Assembly: GCA_024743355.1 (NCBI GenBank)
Contig: JANSWS010000016.1
Location: 1 to 44,163, forward strand
Length of the DNA: 44,163 nucleotides
Direction of reading: 5' to 3'
Origin: a bacterium
GTDB taxonomy: Bacteria > Planctomycetota > Planctomycetia > Pirellulales > Pirellulaceae
Position 1 is the first letter of the stretch. Each line of letters opens with the position of its first letter. Below, one piece after another: positions 16,706 through 24,534 of the stretch. The translations under genes and the position numbers were made by a program. The notes beneath the pieces were generated by a model. It did no database searches and had not been told where the DNA came from. It saw only the letters and a program-made list of their open reading frames with translations.

Positions 16706-19201
16706 GTGCAGCGTCTCAAGCGTTTCGTGCTGAGCCTGGCTTTGTGGCTGCTTTCCGCGGCGATCCTAGCCGACTGGTACTCGGGCTGGGAGCATTTGGG
16801 CCTATGGGTTGGCCAGGCTTCAGCGGCAGCATTGACGGTGGGCATCGTTTTGGCCGTACTTGCGGCACTGCTGTTACTGAGTTTGTTGGATCGCGGGCGA
16901 ACGGATGCCTGGCTGCGACTCGATTGGTTCTTACCGGCATTGCGGCGTCTGGCGCGGCAAGAGGAAGCGTCGCACTCAGCTGTGGGGCGCGGCATGCGGC
17001 GTATTTTGCCCCCAAGTTGGCAGAGCGATTGGCAGACCAAGCGGCGGGGCGGATTCCGTAGGCTACTCAGGAAATTGGGCGTTTCGTGGGTAGCGTCACC
17101 GGTACGGCGTGTGATTCAGACCGTCTGTTTGCTGCTGTTTTTGACGCTGTTTTTCTACGTGTGTTGGCCTTATAGCGCTCGCCCAGGTACCGACCCGATT
17201 GCCAGCGAGAACTGGTCGCTGTCGGAATTCGACCAACAGACGGGTACTGTCGCACTGACGCGCGTGGGTAACAACTCCGCCAGCCTGGATCCCGCTGGGG
17301 ATCCGCCGAGCGTGGTTTATGTCTACCAGGGGGATCGGGCAGAGGAAGCGGTTGTGGAACGCTTTGCCGGTCGATTCCAAGTTGAACAGCGGAGGCCTGA
17401 CAGGATCCAACTGGTTCCCTTGGAAGCCGGAAGCTTGGATCCGTTGGATGCCTTCCTGGCTTACCAAGGCCAGTTTGTACTCTACGATCAGGATCCGCAT
17501 GCCTGGCCCGATCACTACGCCCGGAACTTAGCTGCCAAGGAGCGTGTTCCCGCAGAGTTGTTTTTGGCAATCGATCCGCTGGTGAGTCTCTCGACGGCAG
17601 TTGCCGCGCGCAGTTGGGTCTGGTCGTTGATGAGTGCGGCGGTCATCTTACTGGTTTGCGTGCTGATCCCACGCGGTTTCTGCGGGTACCTCTGTCCTCT
17701 GGGAACGACGATCGATTTTTTTGATTGGGCAGTGGCCGGGCGCGTGCAGCGTTTTCGCGTACCCGGAGATGGCTGGTGGGTGCACATCAAGTATTACCTG
17801 CTGGCAGCCATCATGATATGTGCCGCGTGTGGCGTGTTGATTTCGGGCATGTTCTCCGCGATTCCAGTCATTACGCGAGCCTTGCTTTTCTTGTTCGATC
17901 CGCTGCAAAGCGGCATCGCCCGCGGTTGGCACCTGGTTCCAGCCATGCATGCTGGTCACTGGTTGTCGATCGGAATGTTTTTTGTCGTTTTGGGTCTGGG
18001 CTTTTTGCGGCCTCGATTTTGGTGCAAATATGTTTGTCCGAGCGGTGCCGTGTTTTCGCTTGCCAATGTGTTTCGCCTTTCGGAACGCAAAGTTGAATCG
18101 TCGTGCATTCATTGCAATAAATGTATTGAGATATGTCCCTTTGATGCCATCAAGCCGGATTTCACCACGCGAACAACGGACTGCACTCTCTGCCAGTCCT
18201 GCGGAGGTGTATGCCCCACCCATGCCATTAAATTCGTAGAACGCTGGAATGTGGTCGAGCTGAAGGTGGAGAATGACCCGCCGACACAGGAGACGAGTTT
18301 AGGGCGGCGTGGATTCTTGTCTCTGGCGGCGGGCACGGCCGCCGCCGCCGCCGGTGGTCTGACCGCGGCAGCCGGCATCAGCGCCAGCGGAGCGCGACTG
18401 GACACAGCCGAACCGTTTTATCCGGTGAGGCCTCCAGGAAGTGTTCCCGAAAGAGAGTTTCTGCAAATGTGCATTCGTTGCGGCGAGTGTTTCAAAGCAT
18501 GTCCCAATAACGTGCTGCAGGCAGAAGGGTTTGAGCAAGGTTTGGAAGGACTGTGGGCTCCCATGGTCCAGGCGGATTGGGCGGGCTGCGAGTCCAGTTG
18601 CAATGCGTGCGGTCAAGTCTGTCCAACCGGCGCGATACGCGCTCTGACGTTGGAAGAAAAACGCGTGGCACGCATGGGATTGGCCGTGGTCAATGAGTCG
18701 ACGTGCCTGCCTTTCGCCGATGCGGAAGATTGTGATCTGTGCGTCCAGGAATGCATTGCGGCGGGCTACGAGGCGATTGAGTACATCCAGGTGGGCACCG
18801 AAGTCGATGCCCAAGGGCAACCCATTGAAGGCAGCGGCAGACTGGCGCCTTGGGTGCTGGCTGACAAATGCGTGGGCTGTGGCCTGTGTCAGACACGATG
18901 TGTTGCAATCAACGTGAAAGAAAAGCATGTATTGCAGCGGTCGGCCATCATCGTTGAAGCGGGGCCCGGCAAAGAAGATCGGCTGATGCGGGGTTCATAT
19001 CGCGAACTGCGGCAGGCGGAGAACAACGCGAAGGCGCACGTCCCGACAGATCGAGGACCGAGTGAAACCGCAACGTCGCCATTTTCCGAGCCTGTTGAGA
19101 GCGATATCGAGCCGATGCCTGAATCCAATCCCTTCCAACTGCAGCCTGAGTCAACAGAGCGTTCCGAGAGTGAGGACGATCCCTTTGGAATTTCCAACTA
19201 G
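16706..19201 (+). CDS. NapH/NapG-like polyferredoxin fusion, membrane-bound
   Basis: An 831-residue protein with a GTG start at 16706 and AGGGAG about 10 bases upstream. The N-terminal half has about six membrane spans and the paired motifs of NapH/NosR-type proteins, CGYLCPLG and CKYVCPSG. An extracytoplasmic loop lies between spans 3 and 4. Two 4Fe-4S motifs follow (CIHCNKCIEICP, CTLCQSCGGVCP). Then comes an internal twin-arginine-like segment, LGRRGFLSLAAG (Arg534-Arg535), with an Ala-rich hydrophobic stretch, and a NapG-like ferredoxin part (CIRCGECFKACP, CNACGQVCP, CDLCVQEC, CVGCGLCQTRC). The last ~45 residues are acidic and Pro/Ser-rich. It reads as fused napH and napG, moving electrons from the quinone pool through the membrane. 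No nitrate reductase is present here; the TPR/FMN protein is the nearest candidate acceptor. Confidence 0.9.
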   Translation: MQRLKRFVLSLALWLLSAAILADWYSGWEHLGLWVGQASAAALTVGIVLAVLAALLLLSLLDRGRTDAWLRLDWFLPALRRLARQEEASHSAVGRGMRRILPPSWQSDWQTKRRGGFRRLLRKLGVSWVASPVRRVIQTVCLLLFLTLFFYVCWPYSARPGTDPIASENWSLSEFDQQTGTVALTRVGNNSASLDPAGDPPSVVYVYQGDRAEEAVVERFAGRFQVEQRRPDRIQLVPLEAGSLDPLDAFLAYQGQFVLYDQDPHAWPDHYARNLAAKERVPAELFLAIDPLVSLSTAVAARSWVWSLMSAAVILLVCVLIPRGFCGYLCPLGTTIDFFDWAVAGRVQRFRVPGDGWWVHIKYYLLAAIMICAACGVLISGMFSAIPVITRALLFLFDPLQSGIARGWHLVPAMHAGHWLSIGMFFVVLGLGFLRPRFWCKYVCPSGAVFSLANVFRLSERKVESSCIHCNKCIEICPFDAIKPDFTTRTTDCTLCQSCGGVCPTHAIKFVERWNVVELKVENDPPTQETSLGRRGFLSLAAGTAAAAAGGLTAAAGISASGARLDTAEPFYPVRPPGSVPEREFLQMCIRCGECFKACPNNVLQAEGFEQGLEGLWAPMVQADWAGCESSCNACGQVCPTGAIRALTLEEKRVARMGLAVVNESTCLPFADAEDCDLCVQECIAAGYEAIEYIQVGTEVDAQGQPIEGSGRLAPWVLADKCVGCGLCQTRCVAINVKEKHVLQRSAIIVEAGPGKEDRLMRGSYRELRQAENNAKAHVPTDRGPSETATSPFSEPVESDIEPMPESNPFQLQPESTERSESEDDPFGISN

Positions 19202-19287
19202 CGGTCTGGGCTAGAGCTGAACAGCCAAAGATCCTAATGCGCCCCTCGCCTGTCGCGCGTCTGGCTGTGATTGCGGATGCCAAATAG

Positions 19288-20388
19288 TCAGGGCTTGAGG
19301 ATCGGGTCTGCGCTGAACTTTTGGTAGGACTCTAACCAGTTGGCTGTGATGGCTTCGGCCAATCCGCTTTCCGGTCGCTGGCGAAGTTGCTGAGGAGTTT
19401 GTCCCCAATAGAAACTGATCCAGCCATCGGCGATCCCGGATGATTCCCGCACAAAACGAATCAAATCCTGTTGACTGCACTTCAGCGGGAACATTTCTTC
19501 GATCAACAATGGCTTACCAACCTCGTAAGCCTTAAGAGCTGCCAGCGCCTTATCCACCTGATCCGTTTCGGGGTAGAAATGTACGGCTACGAAGTCGAGA
19601 TGATTGGCAACCGGAGGCGAGTAAAAGAGCGGCTTGCCACCGCCGAATACAAAAACCCAAGGGATGACACCCACTGTAATCATGTGCCGCTGAGCGTGCC
19701 GGCGAATAGCCTGCACCATCTTGGCGACCCATGCTTCGGCCAGCTCCTCGCGCTGGCGACCTTTTAAATCGAGCGCAAGACGCTGTACGAAGAACTTGCC
19801 ACTCAACTCACCCGTCAACCATTCATCCGCCGACTCTTTGCCTGGCAAGATGGGCTCATTCATCAAGTCATAGCAAAATATCGCGGGGCTGTGGTGGCAT
19901 GTCTCGGCAACCGCCTCCCAGAATCTGGCTTGTACGTTCCAACGCTGACTTTCGTCTAGCTGGTCAAACCAGTCCGGAATATTCTGTTTGTGATAGCACG
20001 CCAAGCCGGTGACGTCCAAGTAGAGTCCCGTTTCTTCGGCCAGTTTTACGACGCGGGACAGCTGATCCAGGGAGGACTGATTCGGCTGGTCGGGACTATC
20101 CATGAACAGCCCGAGCTGCAGATGGATTCTGACGCAATTGGCGCCCAAAGCCTTAATCTCTTTGAAGTCCTCGACGACGGTCGACCAGTCAGCGTGCCAA
20201 TACTCGTCTAGCAATCGCCCCTGGTGGTCATGGTCGTAGTTGACTCCCCAGACCACAAATCGCTGGCCTGTGGAATTGAGCATGAAATGCTTTCCATCTT
20301 GACTGACTTCAACGTGCTGCAAAGTTTGCGCGGGGATTGGCAGCGAGCCGAACAGTAGGATAAGCAGTGCGGGTAAGCAGGGGCGCAT
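19288..20388 (-). CDS. secreted GH5-like glycoside hydrolase
   Basis: A 366-residue protein with a signal peptide (MRPCLPALLILLFGSLPIPA). It shows the GH5/clan-A order: FVVWGVNYDHDHQG at the first strand, IKALGANCVRIHLQLGLF at strand 2-3, LAEETGLYLDVTGLACYH, the acid/base motif DLMNEPI with Glu178, DFVAVHFYPETDQ, and the nucleophile strand KPLLIEEMFPL with Glu298 (Glu297 precedes it). Length fits a single-domain enzyme, cellulase or mannanase type; the subfamily cannot be decided by eye. GGAA lies 5 bases before the ATG. It converges with the polyferredoxin gene; upstream lies the mosaic repeat array. Confidence 0.85.
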   Translation of the reverse strand: MRPCLPALLILLFGSLPIPAQTLQHVEVSQDGKHFMLNSTGQRFVVWGVNYDHDHQGRLLDEYWHADWSTVVEDFKEIKALGANCVRIHLQLGLFMDSPDQPNQSSLDQLSRVVKLAEETGLYLDVTGLACYHKQNIPDWFDQLDESQRWNVQARFWEAVAETCHHSPAIFCYDLMNEPILPGKESADEWLTGELSGKFFVQRLALDLKGRQREELAEAWVAKMVQAIRRHAQRHMITVGVIPWVFVFGGGKPLFYSPPVANHLDFVAVHFYPETDQVDKALAALKAYEVGKPLLIEEMFPLKCSQQDLIRFVRESSGIADGWISFYWGQTPQQLRQRPESGLAEAITANWLESYQKFSADPILKP

Positions 20389-20509
20389 GGGTTTCCATTT
20401 CGGCAGTTAGAGAGAAGAACCAAGAGCTGGACGATAATTCTAGCACGGGAAGTTACGAACGAAGGGCCGAGTGCCGTTACGGCCATGGTTGTGCTCGCTA
20501 ACCACCAGG

Positions 20510-21008
20510 GATTGCAGCACCTGCACCCCCACGGATGAAGGTCACCGTAGAGCAGCGCCTTGGCAGCTTCGCTGAGGGGACTTTGTCCGTGGTTGACCGG
20601 GTGGTGACCCCAGTAGGCTCGTAACAAGCTCTGCCTGCGTCCGTCCACAGTCATCTTGCCCAGTGAACCGGGAACCAACGGCAGAGCGATGCTACGGCAA
20701 GGGTTGAGTCCGCTTACCGCCACGGATCGCAGCACCTCCAGCGCCTTGGCGGCTTCGCTCAGGTGATTTTGTCCGTTGTTGTCCGGGTGGTGTCCCCAGT
20801 AGGCTCGTAACAAGCTCTGCCTACATCCGTTCACAGTCATCTTGCCCAGTGAACCGGGAACCAACGGCAGAGCGATGTTACGGCAAGGGTTGAGTCCGCT
20901 TACTCTCAAAGATCGCAGCACCTCCACCCCCACGGGCGACGGCCACCGTAGCAGTGTCTTGGCAGCTTGGCTTCGGGGATTTTGTCCGTTGCGATCCGGG
21001 TGGTGACA
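20510..21008. repeat. module A: mosaic direct repeat, period 186 bp
   Basis: Three copies: 20510-20724 (with a 29-bp insert), 20725-20910, and a truncated third at 20911-21008. Copies 1 and 2 match at 129 of 137 positions over 20581-20717 versus 20767-20903. The 29-bp segment (CCCCACGG...CACCGTAG) is present in copies 1 and 3 but not 2, so the array is mosaic. Each full copy contains CAGTAGGCTCGTAACAAGCT. Confidence 0.92.
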
Positions 21009-21023
21009 ACCTTCAGCAGAAAC

Positions 21024-21233
21024 ACGTCCAGCTAGGCCGTAACTGCACTTCGCACCTCTGGCAGATTGTGCCCGGTGCGTTGCCTGCTTCTTTCAAAGGG
21101 TGCTCGTTGGTTACGAGCCTACATCCGTCCACGTCCAGCTCGGCCGTAACTGCACTTCGCACCTCTGGCAGATTTTGCTCGGTGCGCTGCCTGCATCTTT
21201 CCAACATTGCTCGTTGGTTACGAGCCTACCGCC
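21024..21233. repeat. module B: tandem direct repeat, two copies of ~107 bp
   Basis: 21024-21130 and 21131-21233 both begin ACGTCCAGCT(A/C)GGCCGTAA, continue through CTGCACTTCGCACCTCTGGC and end in GGTTACGAGCCTAC. The end motif GTTACGAGCCTAC is the exact reverse complement of GTAGGCTCGTAAC in module A, so the modules are related but in opposite orientation. Confidence 0.9.
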
Positions 21234-21285
21234 TGAACGCCAACTGCGCGAAATCTGCTGCGATGTAATTTGGCTTATCGGAGAT

Positions 21286-21780
21286 TTATTCAATCACACA
21301 GCACTTGGCGATTAGCAACTCGCGATGAATCTTTCCGAACAGAGACTGGGAGGAGAAGGGCTGGTTGATTCTGATTCGCAGGCTGTGCGCGGCATCCAAC
21401 AACTCTGCCGAGGGACGATGCCCGGTGCGGATGCGCTGGTTTAAGCGAGCGTACTCGCGCCACAGGTGCATAATGTCCAACTGGGCAGCAGCCAGCAGCT
21501 TCTGGCGCTGCGCATCACTCCAACTAGCTTGTTCCAGAATCTCCTCGGCTCTCGGTAGCAGAAGATTCTGAATCTCGGATGGCGTGGAAGCAATTTGCAC
21601 GCGCCGGTCCTCGCCCATGCGGTATAGCAACAAGGAGAACTCACGCTGTTGCCCTATGTCCTCGATGGTTACCACAAGCTGAAGCTCGCGACGCGGCTTC
21701 TCGCTCGGTACAAGCTCACCGGCTAACCCAAGCTGGGGACAGACCAACCAAGCCAATGTCAGAAGACGCCAAATGTGCAC
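21286..21780 (-). CDS. small secreted protein of unknown function
   Basis: A 164-residue protein. The start is decided by a strong ribosome-binding site: AAGGGAGGA lies 5 bases before a GTG at 21780 that opens a signal peptide (HIWRLLTLAWLVCPQLGLAG). An ATG at 21861 in the same frame has no such support. The mature part is helical: RRELQLVVTIEDIGQQREFS, LLLPRAEEILEQASWSDAQR, QLDIMHLWREYARLNQRIRT. The segment around SDAQRQKLLAAAQLDI loosely recalls planctomycete proteins with an 'AQ-KLELAGRGDI' motif, but this is weak. No function is assigned. The gene stands alone, between the repeat array and the PqaA-type gene, which is divergent. Confidence 0.68.
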   Translation of the reverse strand: MHIWRLLTLAWLVCPQLGLAGELVPSEKPRRELQLVVTIEDIGQQREFSLLLYRMGEDRRVQIASTPSEIQNLLLPRAEEILEQASWSDAQRQKLLAAAQLDIMHLWREYARLNQRIRTGHRPSAELLDAAHSLRIRINQPFSSQSLFGKIHRELLIAKCCVIE

Positions 21781-22475
21781 GAATCCTCCCTTGGCAGCTG
21801 ATCGCAACTGCCCAAAGTGCAAACAACAGTTAGCCCGGCCACTGTGACCGATTCTCAACACTTGTAGTGATTGTGCAAAGTGTGTGCCGCCCTGTGGGGT
21901 TTGCTACGCGTTGTCTCTGGACGGCAAAGCTTAAGGGTGCTCGAAAGGGTATCGGAGGCAATTTCCAAACTCTGTGGGAGTCGAAAGATCCCTTCCTTTG
22001 TAAGCGAAATTCTTGCGTTGCTCGAAAGATACAGCGGGGTAGCCGAGGACGTGGAATGGCTGTGACAGAGGTGCACAATCCTAGGATGGGCTAGCGTCGG
22101 AGCTTGCTTTAGCCAGCTAGAGCTTTGTCCCAGCTGAATTTGGTGTTGGCAGGAAAAAGGTTTTCAGCAAGGACAGAAGTCGGCAAGGAACGGGATTAGA
22201 CATCAAAAGTGTAAAGCGACCGCAGGGCCGTTAGGGCTTGGGTTGTCTGTTCACGTTTTCCCAACTCTAGTTGCCCGCGTTTGAGCCGTTTGTCAGCCCA
22301 AGCCTGCATGGCGGAATCTTCATATTTCTTTTCCCCATCCGAGGTGGTTACGGCCGCTTCTCGCCGCCCAAATTCACTGTTTCAGCTATACTCGGGAGTT
22401 TGGCATGGGTGGTCCGAGTTCGGCTGCCATTTTTGATGTTGCCCATTACGGATTCTGTTGGAGGTTTGAGGCTTG
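21781..22475. other. divergent intergenic region, no clear gene
   Basis: About 700 bases between two divergent genes. Three short overlapping frames occur around 21855-22094 on both strands, none with a ribosome-binding site or family resemblance. TATACT at 22387-22392 resembles a -10 element of the PqaA-type gene without a good -35. Nothing else is recognised. Confidence 0.5.
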
Positions 22476-24131
22476 ATGAAAGCGCTTTACTCACTCGTAT
22501 TCCTGACGCTACTGTGCATCGGTAACGCGGCGATGGCACAGCTGCCTGGCGAGACCGCAATCGATCGCTACGTCAAGGCGGAAGATAAATCGTATCGTTG
22601 GGATATTGTCCATTCCCAACCCGTCGACGGTGGCCAGGTTGTGTTGGTCGATATGGTATCGCAAAAGTGGCTAACGGAAGCCGAAGTCGACCGACCGGAA
22701 TGGCGTCATTGGTTGACGATCGCGATACCTGACAAGCCGGTCTCGGATGTTGGGTTTCTTATGATCGGGGGGGGACGGAACGGAGGTGATCCGCCGACCA
22801 AGGTACCAAGCGAAATCGCCCAGATCGCCAAGGCAACAGGGACCGTTGTCGCGGAGTTGAAGATGGTACCCAACCAGCCGCTGGTATTTCACAACGATGG
22901 TGTGCCCCGTGTCGAAGACGATCTGATTGGCTATACCTGGGATCAGTACCTCAAGACCGGCGAGCCCAATTGGTTAGCTCGTAATGCGATGGTTAAAAGC
23001 GCGGTTCGCGCTATGGACACTATGACTGCGGTTACCGCGCAAGTCGCCAAGGGTCACCAGGTAGACAAGTTTGTAGTAGCCGGTGGCTCCAAACGCGGAT
23101 GGACCACATGGCTTACGGGCGCCATCGATGAACGTGTCGTCGGCATCATTCCGATTGTGATCGACGTGTTGAATACCGATCAGTCGATGCGGCACCATTT
23201 TGCAGCCTACGGGTATTGGGCACCGGCGATCGGAAATTACGTGCAACACAACATCATGCAGCGCATTGACAATCCGCGATTGGAAGGGCTCTACAAACTG
23301 GTGGATCCCTACTACTACCGGCATCGATTGACCATGCCGAAGTTGATTCTCAATGCGGCGGGCGACCAGTTCTTTTTGCCGGATTCTTCGCAGTTCTACT
23401 GGGATGACTTGCAAGGAGAAAAGCACCTGCGGTACATCCCTAACGCGGATCACGGTATGGATGGCACCGACGCCATCGAAACGATCGTGGCCTTCTATTC
23501 ACTCATCGTTCAAGGCAAATCCCGGCCGGAATTTGCATGGAGCAATCGTGGCGATGGTGCGATTGTGGTTACCCCACAAGACCAGCCCAGCGAAGTTCGC
23601 CTGTGGTATGCCAACAACCCTACCGCTCGTGATTTTCGTCTGGAGACACTGGGGAGTAAATTCACCAGCGAGGTGTTGCAGGCCAATGACGATGGAAGCT
23701 ATGTCGGCAAGATTGCGGAGCCGTCCGCGGGCTGGACAGCATATTTTGTTGAGCTGACTTACGACATTGGTGGGCCGGTACCACTGAAGATGACGACCAA
23801 TGTTCGGGTCACTCCCGACACGGTGCCCTATGAAAGCCGATCACCGACCGAAGAACCAAGCGTGACTTTTCGCTGTGTTTTTGAATCGGAGCAGCAGGCA
23901 CGCGAGGTCATTGAAGAGGCACAAGTGTTGTTTAAGTCAAAGCTTTCGATTGAAAACTTGATGACCCAGCAGGCAGGCACGGTGTGCTATCTCAATTGGG
24001 TACCAGCTGACTTCGGCCCCCAGGGCAAGCAAGTTATGGGTTGGCTCGAGCAGAAGCAGTGCCAGAGAATTAATGTCCAGCTGGAATCCGGCCGGAGGAT
24101 TACCACTGCCGATACTCCGGTCAAGCAGTAA
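22476..24131 (+). CDS. PqaA-type (PhoPQ-activated pathogenicity-related) hydrolase
   Basis: A 551-residue exported protein; the ATG at 22476 has GGAGG 11 bases upstream, and a TTG one codon earlier is possible. The signal peptide is MKALYSLVFLTLLCIGNAAM, cut after AQ. The body matches the PhoPQ-regulated protein family (PF10142-like alpha/beta hydrolase): HWLTIAIPDKPVSDVGFLMI, GGGRNGGDPP, YTWDQYLKTGEPNW, the nucleophile region VVAGGSKRGWTTW with Ser205, and AGDQFFLPDSSQFYWDDL and HGMDGTDAIE around the acid and His positions. Despite the name, free-living planctomycetes carry many copies; the substrate is not known. A strong terminator follows at 24182. Confidence 0.9.
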   Translation: MKALYSLVFLTLLCIGNAAMAQLPGETAIDRYVKAEDKSYRWDIVHSQPVDGGQVVLVDMVSQKWLTEAEVDRPEWRHWLTIAIPDKPVSDVGFLMIGGGRNGGDPPTKVPSEIAQIAKATGTVVAELKMVPNQPLVFHNDGVPRVEDDLIGYTWDQYLKTGEPNWLARNAMVKSAVRAMDTMTAVTAQVAKGHQVDKFVVAGGSKRGWTTWLTGAIDERVVGIIPIVIDVLNTDQSMRHHFAAYGYWAPAIGNYVQHNIMQRIDNPRLEGLYKLVDPYYYRHRLTMPKLILNAAGDQFFLPDSSQFYWDDLQGEKHLRYIPNADHGMDGTDAIETIVAFYSLIVQGKSRPEFAWSNRGDGAIVVTPQDQPSEVRLWYANNPTARDFRLETLGSKFTSEVLQANDDGSYVGKIAEPSAGWTAYFVELTYDIGGPVPLKMTTNVRVTPDTVPYESRSPTEEPSVTFRCVFESEQQAREVIEEAQVLFKSKLSIENLMTQQAGTVCYLNWVPADFGPQGKQVMGWLEQKQCQRINVQLESGRRITTADTPVKQ

Positions 24132-24534
24132 CCGAACTGACTTGGCAGAGCCCGCGTTCTCCGCGGGCATGGCTACCGAAGTGCGCCGGCTAGCGACGCA
24201 AGGCTGGCTACCGGCGCATTTCTATTGTTTGCTATGCGATTCAGACCAAGTACTCATCCGAGAACCGAAGGAGATCCTGGTCTTCACCGACTTCTTGACA
24301 GTCGCGCGAGCAAAAAAGCCAATCAAGACTCGTACTCGGATCCGGAAGTACGTCGATTACGATTGCGATTACGAGCACCATTTCATTGAGCACGAGCACG
24401 GTTGCGGATTAAAAATGTGGGTAATGTCAAGGGAGACCCGCGGCTGAAGCCAGGCCGTGCTCACGATTTTCGGATCGGTTCAGGGCAATTCTGCCAGACA
24501 CAGGCGACACATACCCAAGGGAACTCATTATTCG
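24132..24534. other. intergenic region with hairpins and a dispersed-repeat-like stretch
   Basis: 403 bases between the PqaA-type and YdjC-type genes. It contains a GC hairpin at 24151-24169 (GCCCGCG, loop TTCTC, CGCGGGC), the terminator at 24182-24230, and at about 24345-24405 a stretch of TACG/TTACGA/GAGCACGA units (GTCGATTACGATTGCGATTA, then GAGCACGAGCACGG). The latter resembles a repeat I recall from planctomycete and verrucomicrobial intergenic DNA, which yields spurious Tyr/Asp/Glu/His-rich frames. Confidence 0.55.
24182..24230 (+). terminator. Rho-independent terminator of the PqaA-type gene
   Basis: Stem TGCGCCGG (24182-24189) with CCGGCGCA (24211-24218), extended by TAGC/GCTA after a one-base bulge, followed by the T-rich run TTTCTATTGTTT. 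It lies 50 bases after the stop of the PqaA-type gene on the same strand. Confidence 0.65.

Larger units (their letters stand above)
20389..21285. other. long intergenic region dominated by mosaic repeats
   Basis: Nearly 900 bases between the 5' end of the GH5-like gene and the 3' end of the small orphan gene. Most is occupied by the two repeat modules listed separately. A minus-strand frame (20208-20933) stays open because the repeat period is a multiple of three, but copy comparison argues against coding. No transposase, tRNA or structured RNA was recognised. Confidence 0.75.

Noticed and set aside
20208-20933. 241-codon minus-strand frame across module A repeats and the start of the GH5-like gene
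   Set aside because: It stays open only because the period is 186 bp. Seven of eight substitutions between copies are amino-acid-changing, and it overlaps the 5' part of a recognised gene.
21867-22094. short overlapping frames on both strands upstream of the PqaA-type gene
   Set aside because: Three frames compete, starts are poor and no family is recognised.
24073-24447. 124-codon plus-strand frame with DYDCDYEHHF-like end
   Set aside because: It overlaps the end of the PqaA-type gene and crosses a terminator and a repeat-like stretch; the composition comes from the DNA repeat.
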